From Endomychus coccineus (lineage: Eukaryota; Arthropoda; Insecta; Coleoptera; Endomychidae), in assembly GCA_958510875.1 (NCBI GenBank), contig OY294071.1:33572581-33636580 (forward strand): a stretch of 64,000 nt of DNA, in the 5' to 3' direction. The notes below the pieces were generated by a model that worked only from the letters and a program-made list of their open reading frames with translations, ran no database searches and was not told the DNA's origin. The position numbers and the translations under genes were made by a program. Of the stretch, positions 38,372 to 51,300 are shown in pieces (within the stretch, counting starts at the first letter, position 1; each line of letters begins with the position of its first letter).

Positions 38372-39412
38372 GTCGAGGAAATAAATTACTAAAATAGGTC
38401 CAACCTTCCAAAACTGGCGCAGTAAGATGGATTTGCGGTTTTCTGCATTCGATTCAGAATGTAATTTAGAAATTTTGTGCTCTTTATTGCATTTCTACAG
38501 CGAAAAAATGCATATTTATAAGTGCACTTTTTGATGTGAATAAAAAAATTTAATAACTCGGTGAATAATGAGTCAAACGGGCTCTAGTTGGTTTGTCCGG
38601 GGTTTTCGGGATCGCTGATCACGAATATGATGTCCAAAAAAATCCCTGAGGTCACCTTGGACCATCTCCAGGTGATCCGGGGGTTCTGACACCCTGGATG
38701 TTGATGAATTTCATTAAAAAATATTTTTTAAGCTTGTTAACTGATCGAGCGAGGATATAAAAGTCGCTGATGATGATTACGACATGCAAAAACTTTCCTG
38801 AAACACCTGGGGATACCAGGTTTTCTTCGAAATAAGCAACAAATTCTGACTCTTAGGGATTTTTGGAGTCGCTGATCACGATTATAATACTCAAAAAGCT
38901 CATAATCAGGACCTCCGGATACCCTGGGGATGGTCCAAGGTGACCTCAGGAAATTTTTTGGACATCATATTCGAGAACAGCCACCCCGAAAACCTCCGAG
39001 AGCCAGAATTTGTTGTATATTATGGAGAAAAATTAATTGTCAAGCTTAAAAAAATAATTTTTGATGAAATTAATCGATATCCAGGGCATCAGGACACACG
39101 GATACCCCGGGGATAGTCCTAGGTGAGCTCAGGACATCATATTCGTGATCAGCGACCCCGAAAACTCCCGAGAAACCAACTAGAGCCCGTTTGACTCATT
39201 ACTCACCGAGTAATTAATTTTTTTTTATTCACCTCGAAAAGTGCACTTGTAGGAATGCAATTTTTTCGCTGTAGAAATGCAATAAAGAGTTTGCCCAAAA
39301 GACGAGCCGGCACAAAATATCTAAATTACATTCTGAATCGAAAGCAGAAAACCGCAAGTCAATCCATCTTACTGCGACAGTTTTGGAAGGTGGAATGCTT
39401 TATTTCCTCGAT
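38372..39412. mobile_element. Foldback/MITE element with long inverted repeats and TA target
   Basis: Outer ends (G/A)TCGAGGAAATAAA are flanked by TA. The first ~310 bp, including 'gcggttttctgcattcgattc' and 'gactcattattcaccgag', recur inverted at the right end. Inner segments ('gatcacgaatatgatgtcc', 'gaggtcaccttggacc') recur in both orientations, so the interior is also folded. Other members: 62862-64000 (running off the window) and a remnant at 30977-31640. There is no coding sequence. Confidence 0.8.
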
Positions 39413-40719
39413 TATAGATAAATATAAAAGCTGCGGTATGAGCACAGCCACATAGAAGGAGTGGTTGTGCAAGCATTTGAGCATAACCGAATAAACTATA
39501 TGTGTTGTTGAAAGGAACGTTGCTTCGATAATGGTCCTTTGTGATATAATCAGCAGGTGCTATTCCCGTTACTACTCGTGGAAGATCGCAGATAACGAAA
39601 CATGTAGTTGAAGAATTATTGAGAGGTATATTACTAAAAACAAAATCAATTCAAAAGTGAGGCATCGCGACATATGCAATGAAAAAATGTTACAGGATGT
39701 TCCAGTTGTAATCTGCAAAACTTAAACAATACCAGTACATGCGGCAATTTTGAGCAAATTTGGTTCAAGTAGTCCTGAAATACATACATACTCATTATTT
39801 GGCACTAGAAACATTCGACCTAATTGTACAGTGACGTAACTACAGGAGGGTTTCTTACCCTGTCTCAAGTTAGTTTCTACGCCACTGGTTTTTTAAAAAG
39901 CACTTTTTTGGATTTCTAGTTCTATTTAGAAAACGAAGTTGTTCTAGTAAAATTTTGATTAGAGCAGCCGTTGTTGAAATAAATGAACTTAAAGATTTAG
40001 AGAAAATCCAAAATAGCCACCTGTGAAAATAAAATGAACAGTTTTGTTACAATTTGTGATTTTTATATTTGGTCGTATGTTGAGTAATAAGTTGTTTTAT
40101 TACAAGATAACAATCACTGCATGTATCATGTTTATCGCTCACAATTGAAAGGAAGAAACCCCCTTGCCGTATTTGCAAAGATATTCCTGGTTTGAAAATT
40201 GGGTAGTCGAGCTTATAGGATACAAAATTTTTCGGGAAATATAGAGTGTCCTAGATGATAGGGTTTGAAAGGGGAAATAATGTTAATGTATTTATCTATT
40301 TGAAATTCGTTTCTAAAAATATAAATATTCACGGATGAATATTGAAATAACCCTCTAGAGCTACGTCATTGGACATTTTTGAAAATTATTCCTCGTGTCA
40401 AATTTGCAGCAAATCTTTCTTGTGTAAATTTAGTCAGGGAGCCATATTACGGAATCTTGAACCATTACGAATATATTTACAAAAATGTATCTTCGGGGTT
40501 CACTCTTTAGAGGGATGTACGATAGTTCCCTTAGGAAGTATTTTTGCACCCAAGTTAAGAAGTTTTTCCTTAAAATCATCCGAGGAAAAAGATCCTGGAC
40601 TATATTAACGTTATTTCCGGACATCCTGCATATTGTGTTGTTTGACTCAACCCGTTCTTCATCCAAAAGAAATCGACCAAATACACTAACGGATTTCACA
40701 ACCCTATAACACTAATAAG
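39413..40719. other. Intergenic with small terminal-repeat remnants
   Basis: 39829-39887 looks like a 59-bp hAT-type relic (cagtgacgtaac…acgccactg). 39711 onward (tacaggatgttcc…) resembles a mariner terminus. 40369-40709 has overlapping short frames without recognisable domains. Confidence 0.4.
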
Positions 40720-41175
40720 TATGAAATAATCACCCTTATTTTTTGATAAAATTACCGATTTCGATAAATCTGGAATTTACAAAATTGATTGTCATGTTCA
40801 AAATTCTATGTAGGGCAAACTAGAAGGAACATTTTAACTCGTTATAAAGAACATTCTGCAGATATAAAAAAGAATAATAGAAAAATCAGCATTACCAGAA
40901 TATATTTTAAAGACAGGGGGTCACACCAGGTCGCAAGAAAGTTTATCACTTTACACAAATATCTAGAATTTAGAAGGAATGGAAATGTATAAGAGGAAAA
41001 TAATTTATTAAATTCAGATTTATCCCCAACTTAGGATACCCCTTGTTTGCATTATTAACCCCAAATAGTATTTATACAGGAACATTTTGTTTCCTAATTT
41101 AGTTTAGTCTGATGATGGTTGAAAGGTCCTTAGTCATTTAATAGTATTTTTAGTGGATGGATAAGAGTGATTATT
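40720..41175 (+). pseudogene. Penelope-like element fragment (GIY-YIG remnant, defective terminus)
   Basis: Plus-strand remnant of the same family as 29880-30640: SCSKFYVGQTRRNILTRYKEH and, in a shifted frame, EFRRNGNVYK-like tail. The terminus at 41109-41126 keeps CTGATGATGG…GAAAGGTCC but has lost its stem II. Ends aataatcaccc / gggtgatta-like sequences lie at 40725 and 41165. Frameshifts make it non-functional. Confidence 0.7.
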
Positions 41176-42006
41176 TTTCGTACTTATTATTGTTAAACTG
41201 ACCAAAGATCAACTCTAATACAACAATGAAAGAAACTTATAAATTGATATTAGCATGGAATCATCTGTAGAATAGAAATTTGCAAGAATAAATTTAGTTC
41301 TTTGGTGGCTTTTCCGTTTACCAGAATCACAAGGTACTTCTGAATCTGATAGTATTTGCGTTTCTGCTTCTATTATGGAGAGCACTATTGTGTCCATAGC
41401 TTTTAGTTCTTGTTCTCAATCATAACTGCAAAAGAGTCATGACATACTATTTGAAAAGAAATTACATTTATAGACTTGTGTATTGCTTTATTGATTAGAA
41501 CATGCCATAATGTAGAAGTACTGACGTCACGATCAGCTGCTTCAAGAAAACTGTTGATTAAGTTATAGAATTTAATTAAAATTATTTTGTTCCTTAATTG
41601 AAAATAATCTGAAATGTGAAAACAGTTGTACCTTGTGAACTGATGTTACAGTCTGGTTTATGCCTTAGAGATTTAAAAACACAATTAGTCGAATCAAAAT
41701 ATGGGTGAAATGTATCACATAATCACTGAACTCAACGAAAGGTAGAATTTATTCTGTTTATTATAGTTTGACACATTTGATATTACAAAATGGTAATGCG
41801 AATAGTTCTTAGTAATTTGTTTTCCTCACACCCTGTACATGGGAATTCGTATCTGGAGAAACAATCCTTTTTAAGTAAAATCCAGTTTATAAAATTACAC
41901 CTTATTATACTTAGTCTTCTTTGGACCAGAAGAAATGATTTAGGCACTTGGTAGTATGGCGGGGTAATACGGACTAGAGGCTGGGCGCAGCAGCTTCCTA
42001 CAAGTG
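41176..42006 (-). other. 3' UTR and downstream flank of the calcium channel gene
   Basis: Non-coding DNA after the channel stop codon. Poly(A) signal candidates are at 41748-41762. Confidence 0.5.
41748..41762 (-). terminator. Candidate poly(A) signals of the calcium channel gene
   Basis: Two AATAAA hexamers on the minus strand (41753-41748 and 41762-41757) about 245 nt past the stop codon at 42007. Confidence 0.35.
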
Positions 42007-42308
42007 CTATAAAGGTGGCTGCATTTGGGGCTGTGTAAGAATACGCCGTTCTTGTTGAAGGAGTTGATGAGCTGCTAGATCCATCTCTTCTTGTGTCATC
42101 TCCATGGCTTCTTGCATTTCTTTGGAAGTATAACGCACGAAATCTGGATCACAATATTTCCCCAAGCCTTGTTCCGCCAATATACGACATACTAGACTCT
42201 CCGCTGAGCCTACTACCTCAAAGGAAGGAGGTCGACGGTCAGCCGGACTGCCTGGCAAAGAATGCACTAATCGCTCTGAACCGGCATGACCGTTGGGTTC
42301 GGCAGGAA
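42007..42308 (-). CDS. Ca-alpha1D: Ca-alpha1D terminal exon (C-terminal end, stop)
   Basis: Acceptor ataagtttcag; one incoming base needed, supplied by the preceding exon. Encodes [20 protein letters not shown], then the conserved distal block [40 protein letters not shown] and HQLLQQERR, then a stop. This distal C-tail block is typical of insect Cav1. Confidence 0.9.
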
Positions 42309-45300
42309 CTGAAACTTATAGAATCGGTAAGACGTTAGATCTTCACAATAATATCACATACATTAGGTGTTTTCACTAGGGTGTTGGGTAATTCTGCCAC
42401 CAAAATCATTGGAGTTTATCTTACAGGTAAAATCGCCACCGATTTCAAACTGTGTCAAAACAATAGCGTGCTGTCTATATGACGAATAAAGATAAAATGT
42501 GAAAATAGAGGAGAACAAACGACACCGGCGTATATAATTTATGTAGCTTATAGTATATGACTTGCTGGTGTTGTGTTCCTGGGTAATAGTGTGTTTTAAG
42601 TGATCAAAATATACACGTTAGCAAAAAAATATAAAGAGATGTTGCTTCATAATGTATTATGGTTGCATTATGATATACTCAATCTTGTAATTCAGTGTAT
42701 GTATTTACTAAAAATACCTAAAAGAACGATTAATTTCGGTAACTCCTTGCTAATGGGACGACAATGGCTATCAACACTTATGTTCCACAGGGATCTCTCT
42801 TGGCACTAACTTTGTTTCTGTTCCATATGAAAGATCTGTTTGGAAGTGACCTCCTGTCCCGTCCACAGCTTTGCGGATGATGATACCGTCTATGTAATAA
42901 ATGAAGAAATAGGTAGATGATAATCTAGTAGAGTTTGATGCAACTGAAACTTGAGGTTGTATTCCCACCAACAAAGCGGATCTCACAATCCCTAATATGG
43001 TTGACAGGTACATTCCAATGAGGTTCTCAATATCCATGCAACAGCACCCTCACTTGAGGTTCATTACTAAAATTGCTTCGCAGAAACTTGATCTTCTATT
43101 CCGTGCCAAGGGCTACGTTAGATCCCTGCTGCTCTTCATGTTCTACAGAGCAGAGGCTTGGCCTATCCTGGAGTACTCTCCACTTGGTTGGAGTTCAGCT
43201 CCCCAACATACGCTGAAGCTCTTAGATACTGTCCTCTTACATTCATTGACATCTCTAGAACATCGTAGCAAGGTAGACGATCTCCTTTTGGTATAGATAT
43301 TCCCATGGTATACTCAACGCAACTGTCCCCTGTTATTCCACTACTAGCGATTCCAGATAGGCAGACTAGACGAGCTCGGGCAGGTCACCCTTTCTTTGTC
43401 AAGCTCGAGACTTGCCCAACTTCTATCGAACGGCGAAGTTGTAGAAGTCTCTGCCGAGTGAGGTCGTTCCTGATGCCTATGACCCCCGAACGTTTAAGAA
43501 AAAACAATGCCTCTCTCAACATTCCATCGCTGTCTTAACGATGTACTATGAACATTACAGGATTTCCTCTTGTGTAGTCAAAATAAATCATTGAGCATTT
43601 TTGAAATAATATAAAACTCAACAATTTCAACAGGTTCAAATCCATAAGGTCATCATAGTTTAATTACCAAAGCTGCCATGTGTTAACATTCAAAAATTAT
43701 TCAATGTTTTACTTGGTGGCAAAGTTATCTGTCCTATGGGTGAGTGATTGTGATTTTGGGTAAAAGCGGTGGTGATATTACGTGTAACAGAAATTAGAGT
43801 TGTTTTTCTATAAATAAGACGTTAAATCAATTAGCTACATCATTTAAGCACATGCAGGATAAAAGGGTTTTCATGCGGGTCGGTAGCTAAGAGCGGGCTA
43901 ACCTCTGCCATGGAAGGAAGCCCTGTGATTCGGGATAGAGCAACGCGCGTGCGTCGCGTCCGATCGCAATGACGAGACGTGATGCCAATCAAACGAGGTC
44001 AGCGGCGAGGGCGGTGATGTCTGATGCGCAGGTTCCGGCAAGAAGCCCGCAACTGCCATAGCTTGTGCTTGTGCGAGTTTTAAGCCGCTTGCTATGCGAC
44101 TAAAGCTCGGTGCATGTTGCACAGGCAATGGCGAGGTCGTGGGCATGCAACCACCCCCAAGTACTAGGTCCATATGGACCCGCCGCGGTGGAGGAGTTGG
44201 CGGCATCAGCTCAGTGTAGTCACCCTGCAGACTGGCACAAACACACATCACCACATTGCTGGCGGTTAGCATACCAAAACAAACGTTAAATAAACGTCAC
44301 ACTCACACACGCATACACAACCTCTTTCGCTTACCCTTGTAGTTAGGGTGAAGGAAGCCAGACTTACTGAAAACCAAAAGACTCTTAGTACTCTGGCTTC
44401 GAGTTTCACGACCACTCGAGCAAAATTCCTCACGGGGAGGTTCACTTGGCGACTCAATTATCGTAGGAGCTGCCTACCGTGGAGTGAGAAAATAGGAACA
44501 ATTGAACTAGGGAAACCATAATTAAATAAGGGTCAATAATAAATTGCTCATAACTCTAACTCATTAATTAATATTTCATCGATTAAATCAGTATATAAGA
44601 ACAGTACTTATATGAAATTTATAGATGACTACAATTTGCGTAAATAACTTTATTCCATAACTTCTATAATAACGGATATATCAACCTTCGACACACTAAT
44701 GCCGTACCTAATGTCAAAACTGAAGTAAAATATTGCTTAGGGAATAGAATTATAAGAATCGGTTTGTATTTGGCTAAATGACAATTGTCCTCTAGTAGAC
44801 ATATACTCCATTTTCAACTGACCAAAAGATATCTACAAATATACAAAGGGATATCGTTGAAACTACTTCTCAAATAAAAAATAGGAGTTCTAATTCGAAA
44901 ATATACCGACTTCTACAGGTCGAAATGTGGTGAATGTGAATCCTACATTTTGACACCTTCAGTCAAACCCAAATTGACTTATTTTTGTCAGATATCTGGC
45001 ACCTCTGTTCAAACAGGTTTATTTCAGATTCGCTCTGTGTTAGGCCTAGATCAGCGTTTGATAAGGAGTCTGTTTAGATAGCTTTAGTTGCTAGCTATTA
45101 ATGCTATGGTGATACAAAATCAATAAAATTTTAATTTGAAATTTGAGTTATGTTTTAATAATCCATTATTTTCACGCAATAAAAACGGATTTTGTCCAAT
45201 AGACAGTGATATAAGGACACACCAAATGGCTCCATTAGTACTGCTGATAACTCTACTGGTATTTAACGAAAGGTTATCTCGCATATCCCTTTGGTATTAT

Positions 45301-48300
45301 AATTTGATGGGAAGGAAGGTATGTACAGATTGAAGGTTATGGGAGCGGAAGGTTTGCCATAGCATATGCCATTGAGGACTGTTAAACACGTACTGGACAA
45401 AAGCACAAATATCAACCTCATAGGTAGGTATCTAATCTTACCTTCCCAAGGGATACAAATTAGAATATTGTTGAATGCCACCGACAGTTTACTGGATATT
45501 TTTCTGCGTCACTCCAGAGTTGCATTCCACGAGATGATCAAACGTAACTGTCAAATGCAATGGATTACTAGAGGAATTTAAGTGCAAATAAGTTTCAGTA
45601 AGCTGAAGAATTTAAAAGATGAAATAATAATTCGGAAACTCTTATCTTAAACAGTTAAAAGCAATGATGAACTCATTACTTCACTGTATTTTACAAATGT
45701 AGTTAGTAATTGATAGATTGATTAAATACTGTGGAAATGAAGAAAAAGTTAGGTTATATTTATCATAGATAAAGTGAACTTAATCGATGATGTTGTGAAA
45801 GTTAAGCTGGTGATGCAGTGAATGGTGAACCTCCCTCATGCGGAGATAATTAAAATAGTCAGTTGTTGGAAGAAGTCTATATACTTTTTCAGGAGGTTAC
45901 AACTTACTCGATCACTTGGAAGTTGCTTCTGTCCGCTTCATCGCTGTGGACACTAGTGAGTGATCTTAGTGGAATTTCTTCATCTCGTATCCCATCTTGC
46001 CTTTGAAGTGACGACGCGTTTATTTTATTCGGGATAGCATTTTTAGTTATCGAAGTTATATGATTCATCCCTTCTGTAACCGCCCTTTGTATTGAATTAT
46101 AAGGAAGATAGTCAACGCTGGAAGCGGGTGTAATTTTAATTTGAGTTGAATTAACTTTGAGAGATTTAGCCCTATTAAAACTTTGTCCCCTTCGCATAGA
46201 GGACCACACGTGGCCGAAGATGGAATGATTTCTCTGTAAAAATCAACACTTGAACAATAAGTGGCATTGTTTTCCATAATCTATATTTACCCGATGCATT
46301 GGTTCTGGATTTTCATCTACTAATTCATCTAAGTTTCCTGATATTGCTCTCTTCAGTTCTGGTCCCGCATCATGAAGAGTCCGCAAGCCAGCTTGCAGAG
46401 TTACAGTATTATGAGCTTCTTTATCCCCATCTTTCATTTCTTGCTCTTTTCGTTTCTTAAACCGTCTGAAGTAGTCTTGAATTAAGAAAGTGGCGTAAAA
46501 TTTACCAACTGTTACTTCATCATCTACTCCCGGAGGAGGGACTACTTGATCCAGTAATTTTGGATCAGTTCTTTTCCAAATTTTCTTAATTACACATCTG
46601 AGCTCCGAATTTGCATCGTCTATGTTTCCTTCAGTTTTGATTCTGAGTGAAGTTCGAACCACAGCAAATAGTGTTGCGTTAAATAACACAGTACCATCAC
46701 TGTTTAATGGCATATTCATAGACACCAAACGTTTACACGCTACACGATGAGGGCATAATTTTCCAAATCCTAACGGTGGTGATATTTTACGCAGTAAAGT
46801 TACCACATCTAAGTGTTTTATCCTGCCCTTAGCGTCAGGATCATATTCACTCCACAGCCTTATGAATTCATCTAGATGGTGCGGTCCCAAAATTGACCAA
46901 TCTCTAGTCAAATAGTCAAAGTTATCCATTATAACAGCAACGAATAAATTAATGATCTGCAACATGATAAGAAGAAACTGGTAACCTGAAGATTAAAGAA
47001 TGATAATCAAACTTACGAGAAATGAGCACAGAACGTAAAATGATATAAAATAGGGATACGCTGTATCTGAGCCGCAACCTTTCTTGTCTTGATTTAGAAC
47101 ATCCAATCGTTTATCACATTTAGCTCTTGGTGTGTCCGCGCAATCCATCATGATTTCTTGCCAAGCCTCCCCTGAAATTAAATTATTACAATTGAGTTAA
47201 TTCGCTAAAAGTACAATTACCTGTGGCAGATCTAAATAACACCAAAACTGCTTGGAAAAATGTTCCAAAATTGTTGTTTCTGTTGATGAAAGTCTCCGAG
47301 TCGCGACTCTCTATTTTGCCAAACATTTGCATCCCGATAACAGCATAAATAAAAAACAACATTACAATTAGCAATGCGACGTAAGGAAGTGCTTGAAAGG
47401 ATTTAAGAAATGTCCATAGTAATGTTCGGATGCCTTCTCCCTTGCTCAATAACTTTATAAGTCTCATAACACGGAAGAGTCTGAAGAACTTGCCAGAAAT
47501 CTTTAACGTATTCCCGGGCTAAAATAATACATAACAGGGTTAGATAACCACTCAATGAATGAGAATATGGTATTCAGATCACCCAGTTTCTTCCAACATA
47601 GCTCGAAACCGAAAATGGATAAAATTAAAAAATCTGAAGTATACAATTTGAAAGGTGATGATTGTAGTGCTGCTTACATAGGACAGACGAGAATAAGCTT
47701 CAGTATACATTTTCAAGAACTTTAAGAAGCTATCGCCTTGAAAAACAGGTCTCAAATTACGCGAATCATCATATAGAATTCAACCATAATTTTAATCTAA
47801 GTCCGTACATTCTACATATTCAGGAGAAAGGTTTAAAACTAAGTATTTTGGAATGACTAGAAATTTCAACTATATTAAAGAGATTCAGTGATTCAGTATT
47901 GAATGACCAACTTTATTTATAACTCGCCTATTATTAATTATTTTGTAAATTACCCCCTCCCCAATCCATTGTCCAGCCTTCCGTATATTATACTATTGAA
48001 ACATATTTGAGAATGGTATTTCTATTTGTAACTTGATTGATAATTCGGTTTAATAATATTCCTGTTATCAACTTTGATCTTTCGGAAATTGTCACTTTGT
48101 GACGAAACGATTGTCCGTCAGTAAACTTTGCACATCGTGTAAATTGAATTTTTTTTTATTTCACTATTCTACATATTTTTGAAATGAATTTACACCAAGC
48201 AAACATAGAATTTATAGATATTGGAACTGGGTTTTTCGAAGAAGAATTCATGATGAAACTTACATTAACTTCTTGGTAAACAATATCGATAAAGCTCCCT

Positions 48301-51300
48301 AAAACAATAACAAAATCGAAAACATTCCAAGCGTCTCCAAAGTAATTCTGCAAAATTCAGATCAGTTTAATAAAATAATACATTTATGCTTCATATTCAA
48401 TACCTTAACCCGAAAAGCAGCTAGTTTGAACACAAATTCCATGGCGAAAACGGCAGTAAATATCATATTTAAATTATCTAAGATTGTGTTATATGTTGCT
48501 GGCGGATTTGGAATTTTCATGGCCAGTGTAATAGTATTAATCAAAATTAGCACAAAAATTACATATTCGAATGGTTTTGACGTAACGAACCACCATACTT
48601 TATATTGGATGCGATGCTTGGGAATGTACCTGCGTACTGGTTTGGCTTTCAAAGCAAATTCTATACAGTTGCGTTGATTTTTGTCCAGTTCGCAATTTTT
48701 GTATTCTTGTTCACCTTCGTTTTGGAATGTAACGATAACGAAACCGACGAATATATTAACCATGAAAAAGGCAATAATAATAATGTATATGATATAATAT
48801 GCTGCTACAATCGGGCGGAAATTGTGTATTGGTCCTCGGTTTTCTTTGTTTGAATCTATAGAAACGTGCAATAAATGTGGCCATCCCTCAAAAGTCGAAA
48901 CCGTGAATAAGGTTAACATAGCCTTCGCCACATTATCAAAATGGAATTTGTTATTATTCCATATACGCTCCTTCATTTGTGGCTTATTGATATCTCCTTC
49001 CTGATATATCAGATAGGTCCCACTAAAAATACACTCCATTTAAATAAGAAATCAAATAGTGGTTATATTTCTCTATAGATCGACCAGTGGCAACACAATC
49101 CAATAGTTCTGAATAGTTGTTTCGCCTTCTCGGACTCATTAGCAGAACGGATAGGTTGTGATGTCTCCGGTCGATTATGCTATAAACCTTAGAATTGTCT
49201 AGAGATACCTAGATGCTCTAACGCCATCTATCAACGTATAAATAGATGCCCTACTTAGAAACCTTTGCAATATAAAGCATTGACTTACAGATTTCTCGCA
49301 TCATAATGAAGTTACTAGTTACGCTACTAGACCGGTAGACGACTTCAAACCAATAGGTAAGTGAATACGACAAAATATCTCTTGTTAAGTTCTAAAATGT
49401 TTCTCTATAGATCGACCAGTGACTACACAATTCATTATTTCTGGATACTGTCTCGCCTTCTCGGGCTCATCAGCAGAACGAGTAGGTTGTGATGTCACCC
49501 GATCATCATTTAATTGATGCCTTATCAGCATTTTACCTTCAGTGAATAAGTAGTGCATACTCACTTGCATTCAGCAGCAGTTAGCTTGGAACCATCGGTA
49601 CATTCCGAAAATTTTCCCTAAATTAAAGATACTAATTATTCGACGTTCGCTTTCTGAAGCATGCAAAAATATAAAATGAACACTCACATGCTAGGCGGAC
49701 GAAAAACTATTACATATCATTTTAGTCACCTACGAAAATCGGAGAATCAACAATTGGCAGAAGATCCCATGCGAAAATGCTTACAGTTTGTTTGCAACAT
49801 ATATACACAATGCGGTCACTTGTAGTCATAGCTAGTAAAAGAACATTATTTTGTGAATACATACATGACGTAACGAATCTACGTGTTCCATTCCGTTAGA
49901 GTAGAGTGAAAAAAGTGTTAACGACATCCGCGAGTTATAACATATTTTTGTAATTCTATCTACATTAAGGCCTCTCGCAGCCACTGAACTCACTTCCCCA
50001 AAGAATGTATTGAAGTAGGATTGAATCTGTTCTGGTTCTATATAGGATTGTTCATATCCAATTCCTCTATACTCTCCACGATGTAGTACACTCCAAGCAG
50101 AAAGCAGTACAACTATTAAAAGATTTCACTCATCAAACTAAGAATCTCTTTCAGTTGAAAATGTATTGCATTTCTTGAAGGAAAAATAATTAATACACTT
50201 GCTGAGTAAACATTAAGCTGATGATAATATTTTCCTAAATTTGTTAGTAAGACCAGCATGCAGACAAACGATTTCCCGATATACTGGTGTTCCTCAAAGC
50301 ATTCAAGAGTATATTCCTTGATGTATCGAACTGGTACTTCTTCAAGTTGAGCATAATAATTTGAATATTCCGATTAATAGGTTGAAATTACTGAATGAAA
50401 TTATAGCCAGGTACAGGTCCTACTTAGGCTGAACATCGTATGTTTGCATAACGACGATAACGGACAAATTATCCATTAGTTTTCTTTTGGGATATCTTCA
50501 TTTGTTCTCATTATTTCAGTAAGCCAAGAAGCGCCAGGGTCGTTCCAATTTGATGTTTCTAAACTTTTGGTATCCTGTATGTTACAGAGCAAGTAGGAAA
50601 ATCTTCGAGTTGCCATTTCTTTTTAAAGTAAACCAAGGAATATATTTTTGACTCACTCGTACTTATGAAGAAAATATGCAAAATCTCTATAATTTTCTTG
50701 AAGCGTGGTCCAGAGTAGAGAGCATAGAAGAATTTCGGATGACGCAACCACAGTGTGTTGGTTTACATGAACAACTCCTATAAATAACAAATAATCACCC
50801 TTCTCCACTAAAAATACTGTTAAAATACTGAGGACCTTTCAGCTACGAAGTAGCCATCATCAGAGTAAACTAAATTATAAATCAAAATGTACCTGTTTAA
50901 ATACTATTTGAGGATAATAATGTAAACAAGGAGGTTACCCTCAGCTGGAGATAAATCGGAATTTAATAAATTGCTTTTTCGTTAATACATTTCCATGCCT
51001 TCTAAATTATACAAGGTGTTCCATCTCAGACGAGCCACCCCGTATAATTCTTATCCCATAGTGAGTGGAGAAATCTCTCGAAACACGTCGAATGATTTTG
51101 TTTGGGGGACATCTTTTTACGTATATTTGAGGCTTGAACGAGCAACCCCCTAATAGGGGGCGCTTCAACCCCTCAAAATTGAATAGGGGAGAGGGGTTGA
51201 GTGATACGTCATTTGAAAGGTCTTGGAAGCCTCTTTACAACGGTGTATGAAAAACGTAAATTTGATGAACCGTTTTCGCCAAAAATTAATTTTGTTGCTC

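Larger units (their letters stand above)
49023..49564 (-). repeat. Intron almost filled by a tandem hammerhead-bearing repeat
   Basis: Two copies of a ~330-bp repeat start (plus coordinates) near 49068 and 49399 with 'tttctctatagatcgaccagtg'. The second copy is recognisable to about 49500. Each contains a hammerhead-type fold on the minus strand, which is the transcribed sense of the channel gene. No reverse transcriptase, GIY-YIG or transposase sequence is present in the intron. Confidence 0.75.

Noticed and set aside
40369..40709. Short frames resembling an LTR-retrotransposon product
   Set aside because: No recognisable protease, RT or integrase motif. The resemblance was only compositional.
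45136..45581. Overlapping frames of 65-72 codons on both strands
   Set aside because: Mutually overlapping, no domain, and located inside a channel intron.
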